DNA of 64,000 nt. Source: Argentina anserina (taxonomy: Eukaryota > Streptophyta > Magnoliopsida > Rosales > Rosaceae). The notes below the pieces were generated by a model that was given only the letters and a program-made list of their open reading frames with translations, searched no databases and was not told where the DNA came from. This document shows positions 33,858 through 45,939 of the stretch, in pieces. The stretch is from assembly GCF_933775445.1 (NCBI RefSeq), contig NC_065875.1:17793555-17857554 (forward strand), given 5' to 3'. Position 1 is the first letter of the stretch. Every line of letters begins with the position of its first letter. Both the position numbers and the translations under genes were made by a program.

Positions 33858-36533
33858 ATGGCTACGTCATCATCTTCAACCGAGTTGGTCACAGAGCGAA
33901 GAGGAATACCCGGAGCTCAGTTCGTTGAAGATGTGCAGACCTATCTCACTCAAACTGGTTTCGACTGTAACTCTGCCCTCGCTTTTCTCCAAGAAAGGTC
34001 TACCCTTTATGATATACTTCTTTCTTTTTCTTAAAGTCTTAATCTTTTTTCTTATTGATCATCTAAGTTTTGTCTCCTTAGCTCTAATTGATTCCCAAAG
34101 TTTCAAACTTTGCAATGCCCACTTGCTAAAACTTAATTGGGATTGAAATGGATGAACATCTCGATCCAATCTTAAGCCTTTACTTTTATTTTTTTTTCAA
34201 TTCTGGTTGAATCATTCTTGAAGCTTATGTAAAATGAGTTAGTTTTGGCATTGCTGAATGCTGAGGGCATGTTTTTTAAGAAAGAGATGGAAGTTGAAAT
34301 TTAATGAGGATGTACTGATTTTGGCAATTTGGTGCTTTCAGGCTTCAGCAATACAAAATGGTTGAAATGAAACTTCAAGCTCAACAGAGGGAACTTTTGG
34401 TATGTTTCAGCAATTATCCTTTCTTTGGATCTTGTCACATTTCAATGTCATTAGTGTTTATATAATTTGATCAGCTCAGTTGAGTGGCTCAGTGTGTTAT
34501 TTGAAACACTAGCCGCCACTTTGGATAATGGATGCATCTGATATAGTGTTAAAAATTCTTGCTGATACTTAAGAAGTGTGATGATACCTACTTTATAAAA
34601 TAGAAATGACAGATAATGTGTTGTAGTTTAGCTATTTGTTTTCATGTTTTTCCTAAAGGATAAGGACTAGATATGACAGATAATGGCTGTAGTAGTTCTT
34701 ACCTATAAGTTATGTTTTCATTTTCAACTCAGTATCTGACATATTGTTTCATTTATCAATTGGTTGAGTCACATATGCTGATTCTCCGGCTTTTGTCTGC
34801 CTATATATTCGTTTCGAATTTTGATTTTTCCTCATTTTAATTATCAGGCAAAGATTCCTGACATTGAGAAGTGCTTAGATGTTGTTGCCACTTTGCAAGC
34901 TAAGAAGGGTACCGGTGAGGTTCGTTTCTTGTGCTTCTCTGCCATTGGCATTGTAGTGTGTTTACGGAGCACGTATGCTTAATATATCTGCTGTGCTTCT
35001 CAACGACATATGTAATAACATGTTTAGTCCCCCGTCATACCCACGTATATGCTGATTGAATGTGTGAAATGCATGTATCCCTTGGAAACACTAGATTCCT
35101 CAATTGAATTTCATTCTTAAACATGAAATTTGTAAGGGTAAGAAAAACAAAATAAAGGACCAGCTCAAGATTGATGCCTTTTTTTTCTTTCAAGAAAATA
35201 AAATGGAAAAGCAAGAACATGCTGATGCTTATTTATATTCTTGTATGGCATATCTTTCTCTTTCCTTATATTTTAAGTGAAGATCACCACCACCAGGGCT
35301 TGTCTTCCATGATCAAATAACTTTGGATTTCTTTTGGATTCCTACTGAAATTTTTACTGTACTTTTATTCCCTCCAATCATGTGTCAAATTGTCATTCTG
35401 CTGCAAATAACGATGCTTCGTGGAAATAAAATTTGTAGTTTTTCCTTGTATACCTGAGGGCCTGAGTTCTGTTTCTCAGACTTGACGGAAATGCTTTGAA
35501 GTCCGATGACAGTCGTTTTATTTGTGACTTGTGAGGAGTAGTGATTTTTTTTTTAAAGAAATTGTAGTGATTAGAAGATGAGTGATGTTTCTGAAGTTAA
35601 TGTAACCTTCTGTAAAGGCAAATGTTTTGATGAGGTAGTATGTATTTATCATACTAAAAGCCAACTTAGTCATTTTTGAGCTTTTAGAATGCCTTAGCAA
35701 TTTGTGTTGTGATTATGGTGATTACAAGAATGGTTAAAGCTGTAGTAGATCTAGGTCATTAGACAAATGCTTATGATGGTAACTGATCAGAAATGTTGCA
35801 CATCATATATTTTCAACGTGTATATAATAACTTTGTGGTTTCTATCCAATATTAGAGGATTAATTAGAGGCAACTGTTCTTGATTCATCCCCTTTTCGTA
35901 TGCAGGCACTTATTACTGATTTTGAGATATCTGAAGGGATATATTCACAAGCTAGCATCGAGGATACTGATTCAGTATGTTTATGGCTGGGAGCAAATGT
36001 CATGCTGGAGTATTCAAGTGATGAGGTCCGCACCTTCTTATATTAGCTTATTACTTTTGAGTTCAGGACAGAAGCATCAGTTCTTTTGTCACATATTGGT
36101 GCAGGCTTCTGCTCTTCTGCGAAAGAATTTAGATAATGCCAAAGCCAGTTTAGAAGTTCTTCTTGCTGATCTACAGTTCTTGAGAGATCAAGTAACAATT
36201 ACCCAGGTATTTATTCTTCATAAACTAGTTAAATCATGATCTGTACATTTAAACGCATTTATGATTAGTTATGAATACTGAAGTAGTTTGTCAAAGCTTA
36301 AAGCTATCAATTCCCAACGTACTCATACGCATTATGTTTGATTTGTTACCATTAGAATTCGAAAAACCCTTCATTTTCTATATGCTTGTTTCTCCTTCAT
36401 GTCTCCATTCATTTTACTGGAAATCCTTGACGCTGTGACTACTCTTGAGCAGGTAACAATTGCTCGGGTGTACAACTGGGACGTTCATCAGCGCAGACTC
36501 CGACAAGCTTCCCCTTCTGCCCAGGACTCCTGA
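33858..36533 (+). CDS. PFD3: Prefoldin subunit 3
   Basis: Six exons (33858-33997, 34342-34399, 34848-34919, 35906-36025, 36105-36206, 36453-36533), all GT-AG, give 190 residues, close to the usual length. The protein is the alpha-type prefoldin subunit (VBP1/PFDN3 family). In the cytosolic hexamer it captures unfolded actin and tubulin and hands them to the CCT/TRiC chaperonin. Visible features are an N-terminal helix ([10 protein letters not shown]) and a first coiled coil ([36 protein letters not shown]). The central beta hairpins carry the family phrase [10 protein letters not shown] and then [15 protein letters not shown] second coiled coil follows ([33 protein letters not shown]), then a short tail ending [14 protein letters not shown]. 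The start follows a clean leader. Exon 1 ends in phase 2 and is completed by the G of exon 2. No damage is visible. Confidence 0.95.
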
Positions 36534-37049
36534 GTCGAATGGTTACTACCACCCTGTTGGCAGTACGGTTCAACTCAAAGTCTCTCCACACCATATTGAT
36601 CATCTTTTTAATTGGTGGGAACAGTAACTCTTCAAAATTTGCTCGCTAAGTTCCGTATACCATCTGTTGTGGTGGTAGAATATATTATGTCATTATAGGA
36701 CCGGTTTTGATATATGATGGAATATGTTCAGCTTGTTCTTTAGCGCGTGCGATTTGCTTTTTATGGCAATGTACGTTTCTGTCGTGTAACCAGCTAGATT
36801 TGATGCTCCAGTTGTCTTGATGAAATTTTCTCCTTCATTTATCCTGATCAATATTAGTTGTGGTTTAAGATGATCCTGGTGGCATTAACCCATGATTTTA
36901 GATTTCAAATTTTGATATGGGGCCAGTGAGGTACAATGTGAGCGAAATTTGTTGGCAAATCCCAGCTATATGTGGGTGACCTTGAGCTAGGTGTTCAATT
37001 GCTCATAGTCATTGCATATATTGCTGGGTCTGTTTTGATGTCAGCAACC
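36534..37049. other. 3' untranslated region and flank of the prefoldin gene
   Basis: AT-rich sequence runs up to the left end of the TRIM array. No further coding region is visible. Confidence 0.4.
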
Positions 37050-37401
37050 TGTCACGGATCTAGCCATTCGGCTACCACATTTGGTTCATGCGGCGCTCCA
37101 TCACCATGGAACCAGCCTTATCCAACGGGACAATACACTGGTTTCGCCCTGCCTTGGGCTCATCAGGGGATCGGCTCCAGACCCCTACCTGTGTGTAGGG
37201 CGGCCAACTCGCCTCTTTGACGTTAAGTCCTCGACTAGTGACAAGCTCTCCGAATTTAACTGGGTCGGCATGCCTGAACCTCTCGGAAGGAGCAGCCATA
37301 TATCTCCCACACTTTTAATCTTATAGCAGATCCCACTTGTGCCTGATGTTCTTATAACCAGCGACGCCCACGATTGACACTCCCGAAAAAGGGACGTGAC
37401 A
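37050..37401 (-). repeat. LTR of the TRIM-like array (left, 352 bp)
   Basis: It runs between TGTCACGGATC and GGGACGTGACA on the + strand and appears the least rearranged of the three. Confidence 0.85.
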
Positions 37402-37701
37402 TCCTCCCCCACCAAACTTGGTGTACGTCCTCGTATACAGCATCCTCACTTGCGGCCCGCGCATCCCTTGTGCGCCCGCGATGCCTAGAGCAACGAAAAA
37501 GAGTTCCCAAAGATCGTACACCCAACAATGACTTCGCGCCGGATCTCTCTTGTCCTGGACTTTGCCACGGATCTTCTCGTCCGGTCCTCCCTTCCGGAGG
37601 TGACCCTGCCTACTCGACTCCCCCGCGGAGCCCCCCGTATCTTGGGGACACGGCAACACGTGTGAGCGCTTGGCGAACACATCGATAGCGATGTTGAGGC
37701 G

Positions 37702-37713
37702 GCTCTGATACCA
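37702..37713 (-). other. Primer binding site, TRIM-like array, left internal region
   Basis: GCTCTGATACCA on the + strand is TGGTATCAGAGC on the minus strand, complementary to initiator tRNA-Met. It lies two bases from the LTR end. Confidence 0.85.
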
Positions 37714-37715
37714 CT

Positions 37716-38220
37716 TGCCACGGACCTAGCCATTCGGCTGCTACACTTGGTCCATGCGGCGCTCCATCCCCATGGAGCCAGCCTTATCCAACGGGGCAAT
37801 ACACTGGTTTCGCCCTGCTTTGGGCTCATCAGGGGATCAGCTCCAGACCCTTACATGTGTGTAGGGCGGCCAACTCGCCTCTTTGACGTTAAGTCCCCGA
37901 CTAGCAACAAGCTCTCCGAATTTAACCGGGTCGGCATGTTTGAACCCCTCGGAAGGAGCAACCATATATCTCCCACACTTTTAATCTTAGAGCAGTTCCC
38001 ACTTGTGTCTGATGTTCTTATAACTAGCGACTCCCACGATTGACACTCCCCGACTAGCGACAAGCTCTCCGAATTTAACCGGGTCGGCATGTCTGAACCC
38101 CTTAGAAGGAGCAGCCATATATCTCCCACACTTTTAATCTTAGAGCATATCCCACTTGTGTCTGATGTTCTTATAACCAGCGACGCCCACGATTGACACT
38201 CCCGAAAAAGGGACGTGACA
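37716..38220 (-). repeat. LTR of the TRIM-like array (middle, 505 bp, with internal duplication)
   Basis: It contains a duplicated block of about 145 bp (about 37900-38046 and 38047-38190, each with CCCGACTAGC(A/G)ACAAGCTC), which makes it longer than its neighbours. Confidence 0.8.
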
Positions 38221-38520
38221 TCCTCCCCCACCAAACTTGGTGTACGTCCTCGTATATAGCATCCTCACTTGCGGCCCGCGCATCCCTTGTGCGCCCGCGA
38301 TGCCTAGAGCAATGAAAAGGAGTTCCTAAAGATCGCACACCCAACAATGACTTCGCGCCGGATCTCTCTTATCTTAGACTTTGCCACGGATCTTCTCGTC
38401 CGGTCATCCCTTCCGGAGGTGACCCTGCCTACTCGACTCCCCAGCGGAGCCCCCCGTATCTTGGGGACACGGCGACACGTGTGAGCGCTTGGCGAACACA
38501 ACGACATCGATGTTGAGGCG

Positions 38521-38532
38521 GCTCTGATACCA
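38521..38532 (-). other. Primer binding site, TRIM-like array, right internal region
   Basis: The same 12-base tRNA-Met complement as at 37702-37713, again two bases from the LTR. Confidence 0.85.
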
Positions 38533-38534
38533 CT

Positions 38535-38767
38535 TGTCACGGACCTAGCCATTCGGCTGCCACAGTTGGTCTATGCGGCGCTCCATCCCCATGGAGCCAG
38601 TCTTATCCAACAGGGCAATACACTGGTTTTGCCCTGCCTTGGGCTCATCAGGGGATCGGCTCCAGATATCTCCCACATATTGAATCTTGGAGCAAATCCC
38701 ACATATCCATGATGTTCTTTTAACCACCGACGCCCACGATTGACACTCCCAAAATAGGGACGTGACA
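38535..38767 (-). repeat. LTR of the TRIM-like array (right, 233 bp, with internal deletion)
   Basis: It has the same ends as the other two LTRs but lacks about 120 bp in the middle, including the GACAAGCTCTCCGAATTTAAC block. Confidence 0.8.
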
Positions 38768-38771
38768 AACC

Positions 38772-41042
38772 GATCTTATCCTTCCTCAAAAGGGTTGTAG
38801 ATGTGGACTTGTTCTAATAATAAATATTGCTACGTCCTTAGTCAGAAAAGACATGATGTTAACACCTAAATGGCTAAATGTGGCTGTTGATCAAGTCAAC
38901 TACTACTATGATTTCTTTCTCGAAACAAAGCCTAGTTGCTGCCCTCTTCAAACAAAGGAAACAATTAAGAGATGCAGTTGCAACTGCTAGTGTATTGTGT
39001 CTCTTCTTCTTTTATGCAAATTTGATATATAATAGAGCTTCTGTTTGTGACTGATCAGTTTTAGTTGGTTGGTATGCACTTAATCAGTGTTCTTGGGTCA
39101 AAATAGTGTTATATTGGCATGACACAAAGTTGAACCATGAAATAAGCAAAGTCTAAAGTCAGACTGCTGTTCTTATCAGCTTAGGTTTTAGCATCTAAAA
39201 AATAAGCATGTCAATGAGAATCCATATTGTCAAAAGGATTAGCAATTGTTTAATATCTTGCTTCTCTTATACTTTGTGGGGGAAGTTGAAATTAAGAGGC
39301 CATATTCGGGTGTTGGATTATGGACAAGGGTTCTCTTTGGGAAATTAGGGGTTCCAAGTTGACACTTGTATTCCATGTTGGGTACAAACATATATGGTCT
39401 TATCCATCATTTTGCAAGTTGAGCTCTCAAAAATGTACATTAACCCCCACATGAAACTTCTATCAAATTTAAGCAGAAAAGAAGGCTGAAGATAAAAAGC
39501 CACAATCTTAAACATGATCTGGAGCTTCAACTTACAGTCAGCTAGCAGTGATCAAAGGATAAAACACTTTCTAGCTTGCTGTGATGTCAAATCCGTGGGC
39601 ATACAACTTTAGTACAACCTTTATAAGTTTGAATTTGATAATCATTTAAAAAGGTTAGATAAAGGATGATGCTGTATTTTCTTCTGCACTTGGTTATTAA
39701 CGTTCTAGGCTTTCAGTTTTTTACCTTCATGGGTCTTCTCCACTGCCTTCTGCATAATTTGAAAATCAGAACATGTTAAACAACACTTTGAACTCATATA
39801 CAAGATGAATATGATGGAAATGAAATCTTGAAACTACTACAGTAGATAATATGTTTAAAGCCAACAACTACTTCTGACAAGATTATTGGTTTGTTTTTGT
39901 TTTTGAATTAAGCTTTTCTACAGGACTTGAACCTGAGCTTTCATTCAGCAGTGATTAAACGACAAACCTACTTCCTTGCCTTGATAAAGAAATCATTTAG
40001 AAGAAATATTTTAATTTATGGTCTACATTGAGTAGTTTAAACTTTACACAACAAAGTAAGCGGATCACACAGTTTAAGTTCCCGTGATCGAACAACCACC
40101 ATTACCACTCAACTCAAAAATTAATTAATCTTCTTTCCTTCGTCTTCTTCTTCTAACGTTTAGATCTAAATATATAGTCCAAGTCAAGATTCCATGCATA
40201 TATGAGCATGAAAAAGAAAACCCAGCTTTTGCGCTATCGATCAGTTTTGTTTTCTTTGGCTAATTAAGCATGATGAACCAAGTTGGAGTGCTATCTTAGC
40301 TCTTGGAAGGGTCTAATATCACCCTCAGTTGACCTTGCAAAGGAGGGACCCTGAGTTATGAATGAGATATGGTTGGTTACCATTTGATTTGAATAATATA
40401 GCGACACCAACCAGCACAACAATCTCACATTCTTTCTCCCCTCATCGTCCTATTCTAACATTCTTTCCATTTCGTTTGTTATATGTATTTATTAGAAAAA
40501 TAATGCTGTGACTTGCTAGTTGTGTAGGATTGTTTGACTCCATGAAATCCGCAGTCCAGCACGAGTTTAGATTTTCTTTTTCTTCTTTTCTTTCTTTGCC
40601 CATCGATCCAGAAACATATATCAAGTTGCAATATCTGGTATACGTAGATTATCGCAGTGTCATGCATACATTCATTTTCTGGGTGATCGATGACTTGCAA
40701 CGTTTAATATCAATCGTTGTTTGGTACATCCGGAATTAGGGAAAGGAATGTCATCCTCATAGCATGGATACGATTCTCTACTTGTTCAATAATTACATTA
40801 AGGTTTTAATTCACAATTATCGATCAATCCACTAGCTAGCACCCCCTATAGAGTTTTAGATCAACACGCACCCTCAAACCCTCATTAGAGTCTTCTAAAC
40901 TCTAAACCCCCTATAAAGTTTTAGATCAACACACACCCTCTAACCCTCTTGCAGTATCTCTTCAAACTTAATTAACGTTAAAGGATCAAAGCTCACCCTC
41001 AAGTTCAATAGTGAGTCTATTGAGACATTGGGACCATCATAG
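38772..41042. other. Intergenic AT-rich DNA
   Basis: No gene was recognised. A near-tandem duplication at about 40842-40955 repeats CCCCCTATA(G/A)AGTTTTAGATC and AACAC(G/A)CACCCTC. A 69-codon frame at 40530-40739 has no recognisable features. Confidence 0.35.
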
Positions 41043-41350
41043 CCGTTGGAACAGTTAGATTATTGGAGCAGCTGGTTTTCTGCCTTGCTGCCTGGCTACG
41101 CTCAGTTTTGTTGCGTGCTCTGCACGCAACAACCTCTCCTTGTTTTTAGGGTTTTATAACAATTAGTGTTTTACTAGTTTGTATGTTAGAGATATAGATC
41201 CCATTATTAAGGAAGTTTAGTTGTTGAGGGTGGCTATCCCCTTGTCGACTCTTTTCTTCTTTCTTGCTGAAAGTGTATATATATGATCAGCTGTTGTAAT
41301 GCAAAAATACACAATTGAGTTTTTCATTTTTCTTATTACAAATTTCTTCA
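41043..41350 (+). repeat. Left LTR of the copia element
   Basis: It shares about 250 bases with 50690-51226, including ACAACCTCTCCTTG-like, TTAAGGAAGTTTAGTTGTT and TTGCTGAAAGTGTATATATA. The start near GTTGGAACAG is estimated. Confidence 0.7.
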
Positions 41351-41361
41351 TGGTATCAGAG
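41351..41361 (+). other. Primer binding site of the copia element
   Basis: TGGTATCAGAG directly follows the LTR end TTCA and is complementary to the 3' end of initiator tRNA-Met. Confidence 0.85.
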
Positions 41362-41384
41362 TAGTGATCCTTATAGGTGATGTT

Positions 41385-42144
41385 GGGGACCTACCTCACT
41401 TAACTCATTTGATGGATATCACTTCTATGTTACCTTTATTGATGATAACACTCGTTCCACTTTTGTTTATCTGCTGAAATACATAAGTGAAGTTTATAAA
41501 TGTTTTAAAGATTATCACAATCTTGTTAAAACTCAATTTTCATCAATAATCTCTATATTGAGATTTGATAATGGCAATGAGTACACTTCTAATACCATGA
41601 CTAATTACCTAAGTGAACATGACATTATACATCAAACTAGTTGTGTACGCACACCACAACAAAATGGAATAGCTGAAAGAAAAAAATTAAGATTTACTTG
41701 AAAAAGCTAGGGCGTTACTGTTGCAATATCAAGTTCCAAAACGTTTCTGGTCTCACGCAATTCAAACTACTACATATCTGATAAACAGGCTACCTAACAG
41801 TGTTCTTGAGTTTAAATTACCATTTGAAGTTCTTAAAGAAAGAGAAATTGATCTCAGTCACCTCAGAACTTTTAGTTGCATTTGTTTTGTGCATGTGCAA
41901 GCTGGAAAAAGAGACAAGTTCGATCCGAGAGTAATCAAGTGCGTGTTTCTTGGTTATTCTTCAACTAAAAAAAGAATACAAGTGTTATAATTCTGTCACT
42001 AGGAAAATAATTGTATCTAGAGATGTTCGGTTTCATGAAGATTTTCCTTTTTATTGTGGCACAGATGATCAACTTAAGGAGGAGTATCTCAAAGATTTGT
42101 TTCCTTCTCTAATAATCATTGAATATGATGAGATAGCTGAGTAA
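41385..42144 (+). pseudogene. Copia integrase remnant
   Basis: The integrase core is readable. FIDDNTRSTFVYLLK carries the first catalytic Asp, LRFDNGNEY the second, and PQQNGIAERKK the Glu. Next is the family region RFWSHAIQTTTYLINRLPN, then FDPRVIKCVFLGYS and CYNSVTRKIIVSRDV. At least two frameshifts (near 41690 and 41965) and later stops break it. Confidence 0.85.
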
Positions 42145-42444
42145 GACACTTCAACTCTAGAGCCTCAATCTATTGAAAATCATGAATCACACATGTAGTT
42201 GATACAGAAGAACCTATGCAGTCTTCTCATGTTGCACCCAGGAGAAATCCTCCTAGAATCAGAAACCCCACAGTAAAGCTTAAAGATTTTGTTACTTATA
42301 TTGCATGCTATCTTGTTGATCTCGGTTTAAAAAAACTTCATCCTATTCAATGTGCTTTACTCAGAAAATTATTGCAGATCATGAATCAAGAAATTTTGTT
42401 GATGTAATGAAGTATCCTGAATGACAAAAGGCTATGCAAAATGA

Positions 42445-43172
42445 GTACAAGCTTTGGATGACAACAATATCTGGAGCATTGTTCCTCTTCCTAAGGGACA
42501 AAAGCTTGTTGGAGCTCGATGGATTTACAAACTCAAGTACAATTCAGATGGCTCCCTTGAGAGACATAAAGCTCGATTAGTGGCTAGAGGATTCACACAA
42601 ACTTATGGTGTTGACTACAAGGAAACACTTGCTTCAGTGACTAAGATGAACATTGTAAGAGTTCTCTTGTCTGTAGCTGTGAATTGTGGCTGGTCATTGT
42701 CTCAGATGGATGTTAAAAATGTCTTCCTGCATGGAGAGTTTGAAGAAGATGTGTATATGAAGATTCCTCCAGGCCATCCAAGAGAGAATGAAGTCTGCAT
42801 GGTTTGTAAGCTTCATAAGGCATTGTATGGTCTGAAGCAATCTCCAAGAGCATGGTACTCCAAACTTGTATTCTCCTCATCTCCTCTGGTTTTCAAAGAA
42901 GTCATTCTGATTCTTCACTATTTTTGAGAAATAGCACTGTTGGAAATAGTGGTCATTGTCTATGTTGATAATCTTATTATGGCAGAAGATAATGAAGGTG
43001 AAATTCACAAGCTAAAAGTTGCTCTTCATGAAGCTTTTGCAATCAAAGATCTTGGTGCCTTGAAGTATTTTTTGGGTATCAAGATGAATCATAATTCTGA
43101 AGGCTTCAGCACAAGTATATTGTCGATCTTCTAGATGAAGCAGGAATGACAGATTACAAGCATGCTAGAACT
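42445..43172 (+). pseudogene. Copia reverse transcriptase remnant
   Basis: The sequence matches copia reverse transcriptase: NNIWSIVPLPKGQKLVGARW, HKARLVARGFTQTYGVDY, QMDVKNVFLHGEFEEDVYM and LHKALYGLKQSPRAWYSKL. A break follows, then IVYVDNLIMAEDN and KDLGALKYFLGI. The catalytic YVDD box reads YVDN (42961-42972), and MDVKNVF replaces the usual MDVKNAF. A stop at about 42925 splits it. It ends where inserted DNA begins near 43172. Confidence 0.9.
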
Positions 43173-43408
43173 AAAATTAAGATTTAGTTTAGTTCATAAT
43201 TTTTTGACAACTTAAACTAAAACAGAACTGAACTGGATCAGTTCAGTTTTTTTTCCAATTATTCTCGTTTTTTTTATTTTTCTAAAAAAAAAACTGTATA
43301 CAACAAACACAAACAGAGATTATAAATGTAGGTTCTAATAATACAAAAAAGGTGAAATCACATTTAAAATACACACATGCTAAGTCACAACAAATCCATA
43401 ATTCATCA

Positions 43409-44657
43409 CACTACCAGAATTAATGACTTAGACGACAACGACATTTTGTCACCTCAAATCTTATTTTCGTCATCTTAAGTCATTAAACGACGAAATGTTT
43501 GTCATCTAAGTTCCGTCAACTTAGTGCTGTGACCCAAGTACATAAATGACAAAATTTACATTTTTCGTCACCTTAATGCGACTTAGACAAGAAAAAGGTG
43601 TTCGTCACTTGAAAGCTTACTAGACAAAAGTTGGTCACTTAGACGATAATATATTTCATCGCTTATATGTTGATAAATGAATAATAAAATAATTAATTAA
43701 AATTATGAATAAATTTTATTCATTATTACACAATTTTTATTTTTTATTCCATTTTCATTTATTCTAGTTTTATTCCATTTTCATTCTTATTCTTTAATAT
43801 CAATTATGTTTTTTCATTTTTGTCTCAATCCCAAAAAAATCACACCACGGTGATTCTTCCTCGTCGACACCACAATACCAAGCCGTCCAAACCACCACTG
43901 CCAAGTACAATTAAATGCCTCGTCTGTCTCTTTTTTGAACTCAGAACTCCAAATCCACCACCACCAAATTCATGGGGCTTACCTAAAAATACAATAGCTA
44001 TCGACAACCAAATTGACCGAAATCTTGAGTATGAAGATGAACTAGACTAAATCAAACCGGAAGTCCTCCGAATCGGAAGCTGCATAGTTTTAGATCTCGT
44101 GATTCTCCGGAAAATACAACGACGAGAAATGGTGGCGGAAGTGTGCTGACTATGGCGGCGGCAGAAGCTTCATTGTATGGAATTAAGATTGGTACTTTGG
44201 TCGGGTTTTTTGGATCTAAAGGAAGAGAGTCGGAGAAAAAGAAGAAGTAAGATGATAAGAGTTGAGATCTAAAGGGAGAATAGAGTCGCAGAGAAAGGGG
44301 AAGGAAGAGATGAGTTGAGATCTGAAGGGAGAAGACTCAAAAGAGAGTTGCAAAGAAAGATGAAGGAAAAGGAGACTAGTCTAGAGCTGAAATTTAGGAA
44401 TTGACATAATTTAGGATCGATGTAGATAAGGAAGGAGAGAACTGAGTTAGGGTGATTTGGTGGTGTGGGATGAATATGAACCATTAGATTTAGGCACATC
44501 TGACGGTGTGCGTAGTGATCCGCGCCATGTTCTTTAATTGGATGGGCATTTCACTTTTTTTTAGTCTACTTTAATGAAATAAATCAACTACTTATGAATT
44601 ACAATAATGAAATATACGTAGAATTCCAAGAAAATGAGGCACATTCAATTCTTTACC

Positions 44658-44722
<65 letters not shown>

Positions 44723-45936
44723 CATAATTAAGATTTTCGTGTGCTAAATCCAAGTAAGGCATATCTATATTTTCTAAAATAGTGCTTAGTCTATGCCTTG
44801 CTCTATGGTGAACCTTGGAATGGAATCTTAGATTTTAGTCTTGATTGTCCTTATTGTTCGATACAAGTTTAAGATTTTATTAATGCTTATATATCTTTGT
44901 TAAATTGCTAAATCAAAGTAACATGACTATTTCCTAAATTAGTGGTAATCATTTAAGATTCAAATTGACTTTCTCATCAATCTTTAATTATTCTACGATT
45001 TTGAAGTTGATGTTATTATCTTGTTTAGCCTATATCATGTATGAACTTCAATAGAAATAAATATTATATACTACGCTATAAATTTAATTAATTAATATGA
45101 ATTTTAAAAGTTTTCTTATATATGGAATGATTCATATTTATTTATTTGGTTAATTGAGGGCTCAACATTTTCTTCCGTAGTGTCAACTACGTTCCTTCCT
45201 TAAAAGGTTGTTAATGATAATTAAGACTAAATCGGCGAGGATTTTGACATTATTACTTTAATTATCCATCAACGTACCTTGAAGGAATGAATTTAAATTG
45301 GGCAAATTATTGTATATTGGCAAACATTAAAATCCACCGTACCAATGTCAATCATAATTACTTTTATCTTTCAAATTTAAAAATGGGTGATGTTATTAAT
45401 ATATATATATATTTTTTGTTTTGTTTTTAATACACTCCCTTCCACATAAAATGGTATTGATTGATGACATCCTCTTTTAAAAAAATTATGTGAGAAACTC
45501 AGAAAAGGTATGTTAATAGTAAAAAATGGTGTGTTTAATAGCACCATCCTTAAAAATTATAGCTACACTACTAATTATGCACTACGTAATTAGTCTTAAT
45601 TTTTTTTATTGTTTTCAAGTTTTATTTAATATTATAAAGTCTTACTTTTACTTAGACGACGAGCAAATTCGTTATCTAAAAAGACCAACTTGTCACCTAA
45701 GTACAACTAAGATAACGAAGCATAAGTGTGTCATCTAAGTGTTGTGTTTAAATGACAAAAAATTAATTCGTCAACTTAGTCACCCACTCATACGACAAAA
45801 AAAGTTATTGTCATTTAAGTTTCACTAAAATGACGAGTTATTTTACTTGGTGACAAAAATTATTTTGTCGTCTTACATCTTCTTAGATGACGAATGTTTT
45901 TCGTTGTTGTCGTCTAAGTTACTTTTTCTGGTAGTG
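43409..45936. mobile_element. Non-autonomous CACTA (En/Spm-type) element, 2528 bp
   Basis: The ends are CACTACCAGAA and TTCTGGTAGTG, flanked by the 3-bp duplication TCA (43406-43408 and 45937-45939). Both subterminal regions (about 43420-43670 and 45648-45920) hold many short repeats of the type CTTAGACGAC, TCATCTAAGT and GTCACCT, as CACTA transposase-binding regions do. No transposase frame is present. A (TA)25 run followed by (CA)5 lies at 44661-44720. The 43820-44520 part is less AT-rich and could be captured host DNA. Confidence 0.9.
44661..44720. repeat. (TA)25(CA)5 compound microsatellite
   Basis: Fifty bases of TA are followed by ten of CA, inside the CACTA element. Confidence 0.95.
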
Positions 45937-45939
45937 TCA

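Larger units (their letters stand above)
37050..38767 (-). mobile_element. Tandem TRIM-like retrotransposon: three LTRs, two internal regions
   Basis: On the minus strand each LTR starts TGTCACGTCCC and ends GTCCGTGACA or similar. The LTRs lie at 38535-38767, 37716-38220 and 37050-37401. The two internal regions (38221-38534 and 37402-37715) are both 314 bp. Each begins AG-TGGTATCAGAGC, the complement of initiator tRNA-Met, and ends in the purine tract GGTGGGGGAGGA beside the next LTR. The outer flanks share AACC (37046-37049 and 38768-38771). Nothing is encoded, as expected for terminal-repeat retrotransposons in miniature. The three-LTR layout suggests unequal recombination between copies. 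Confidence 0.85.

Noticed and set aside
37051..38789. Several frames of 60-127 codons in both directions
   Set aside because: They repeat with each LTR and internal copy of the TRIM-like array and have no retroelement protein motifs.
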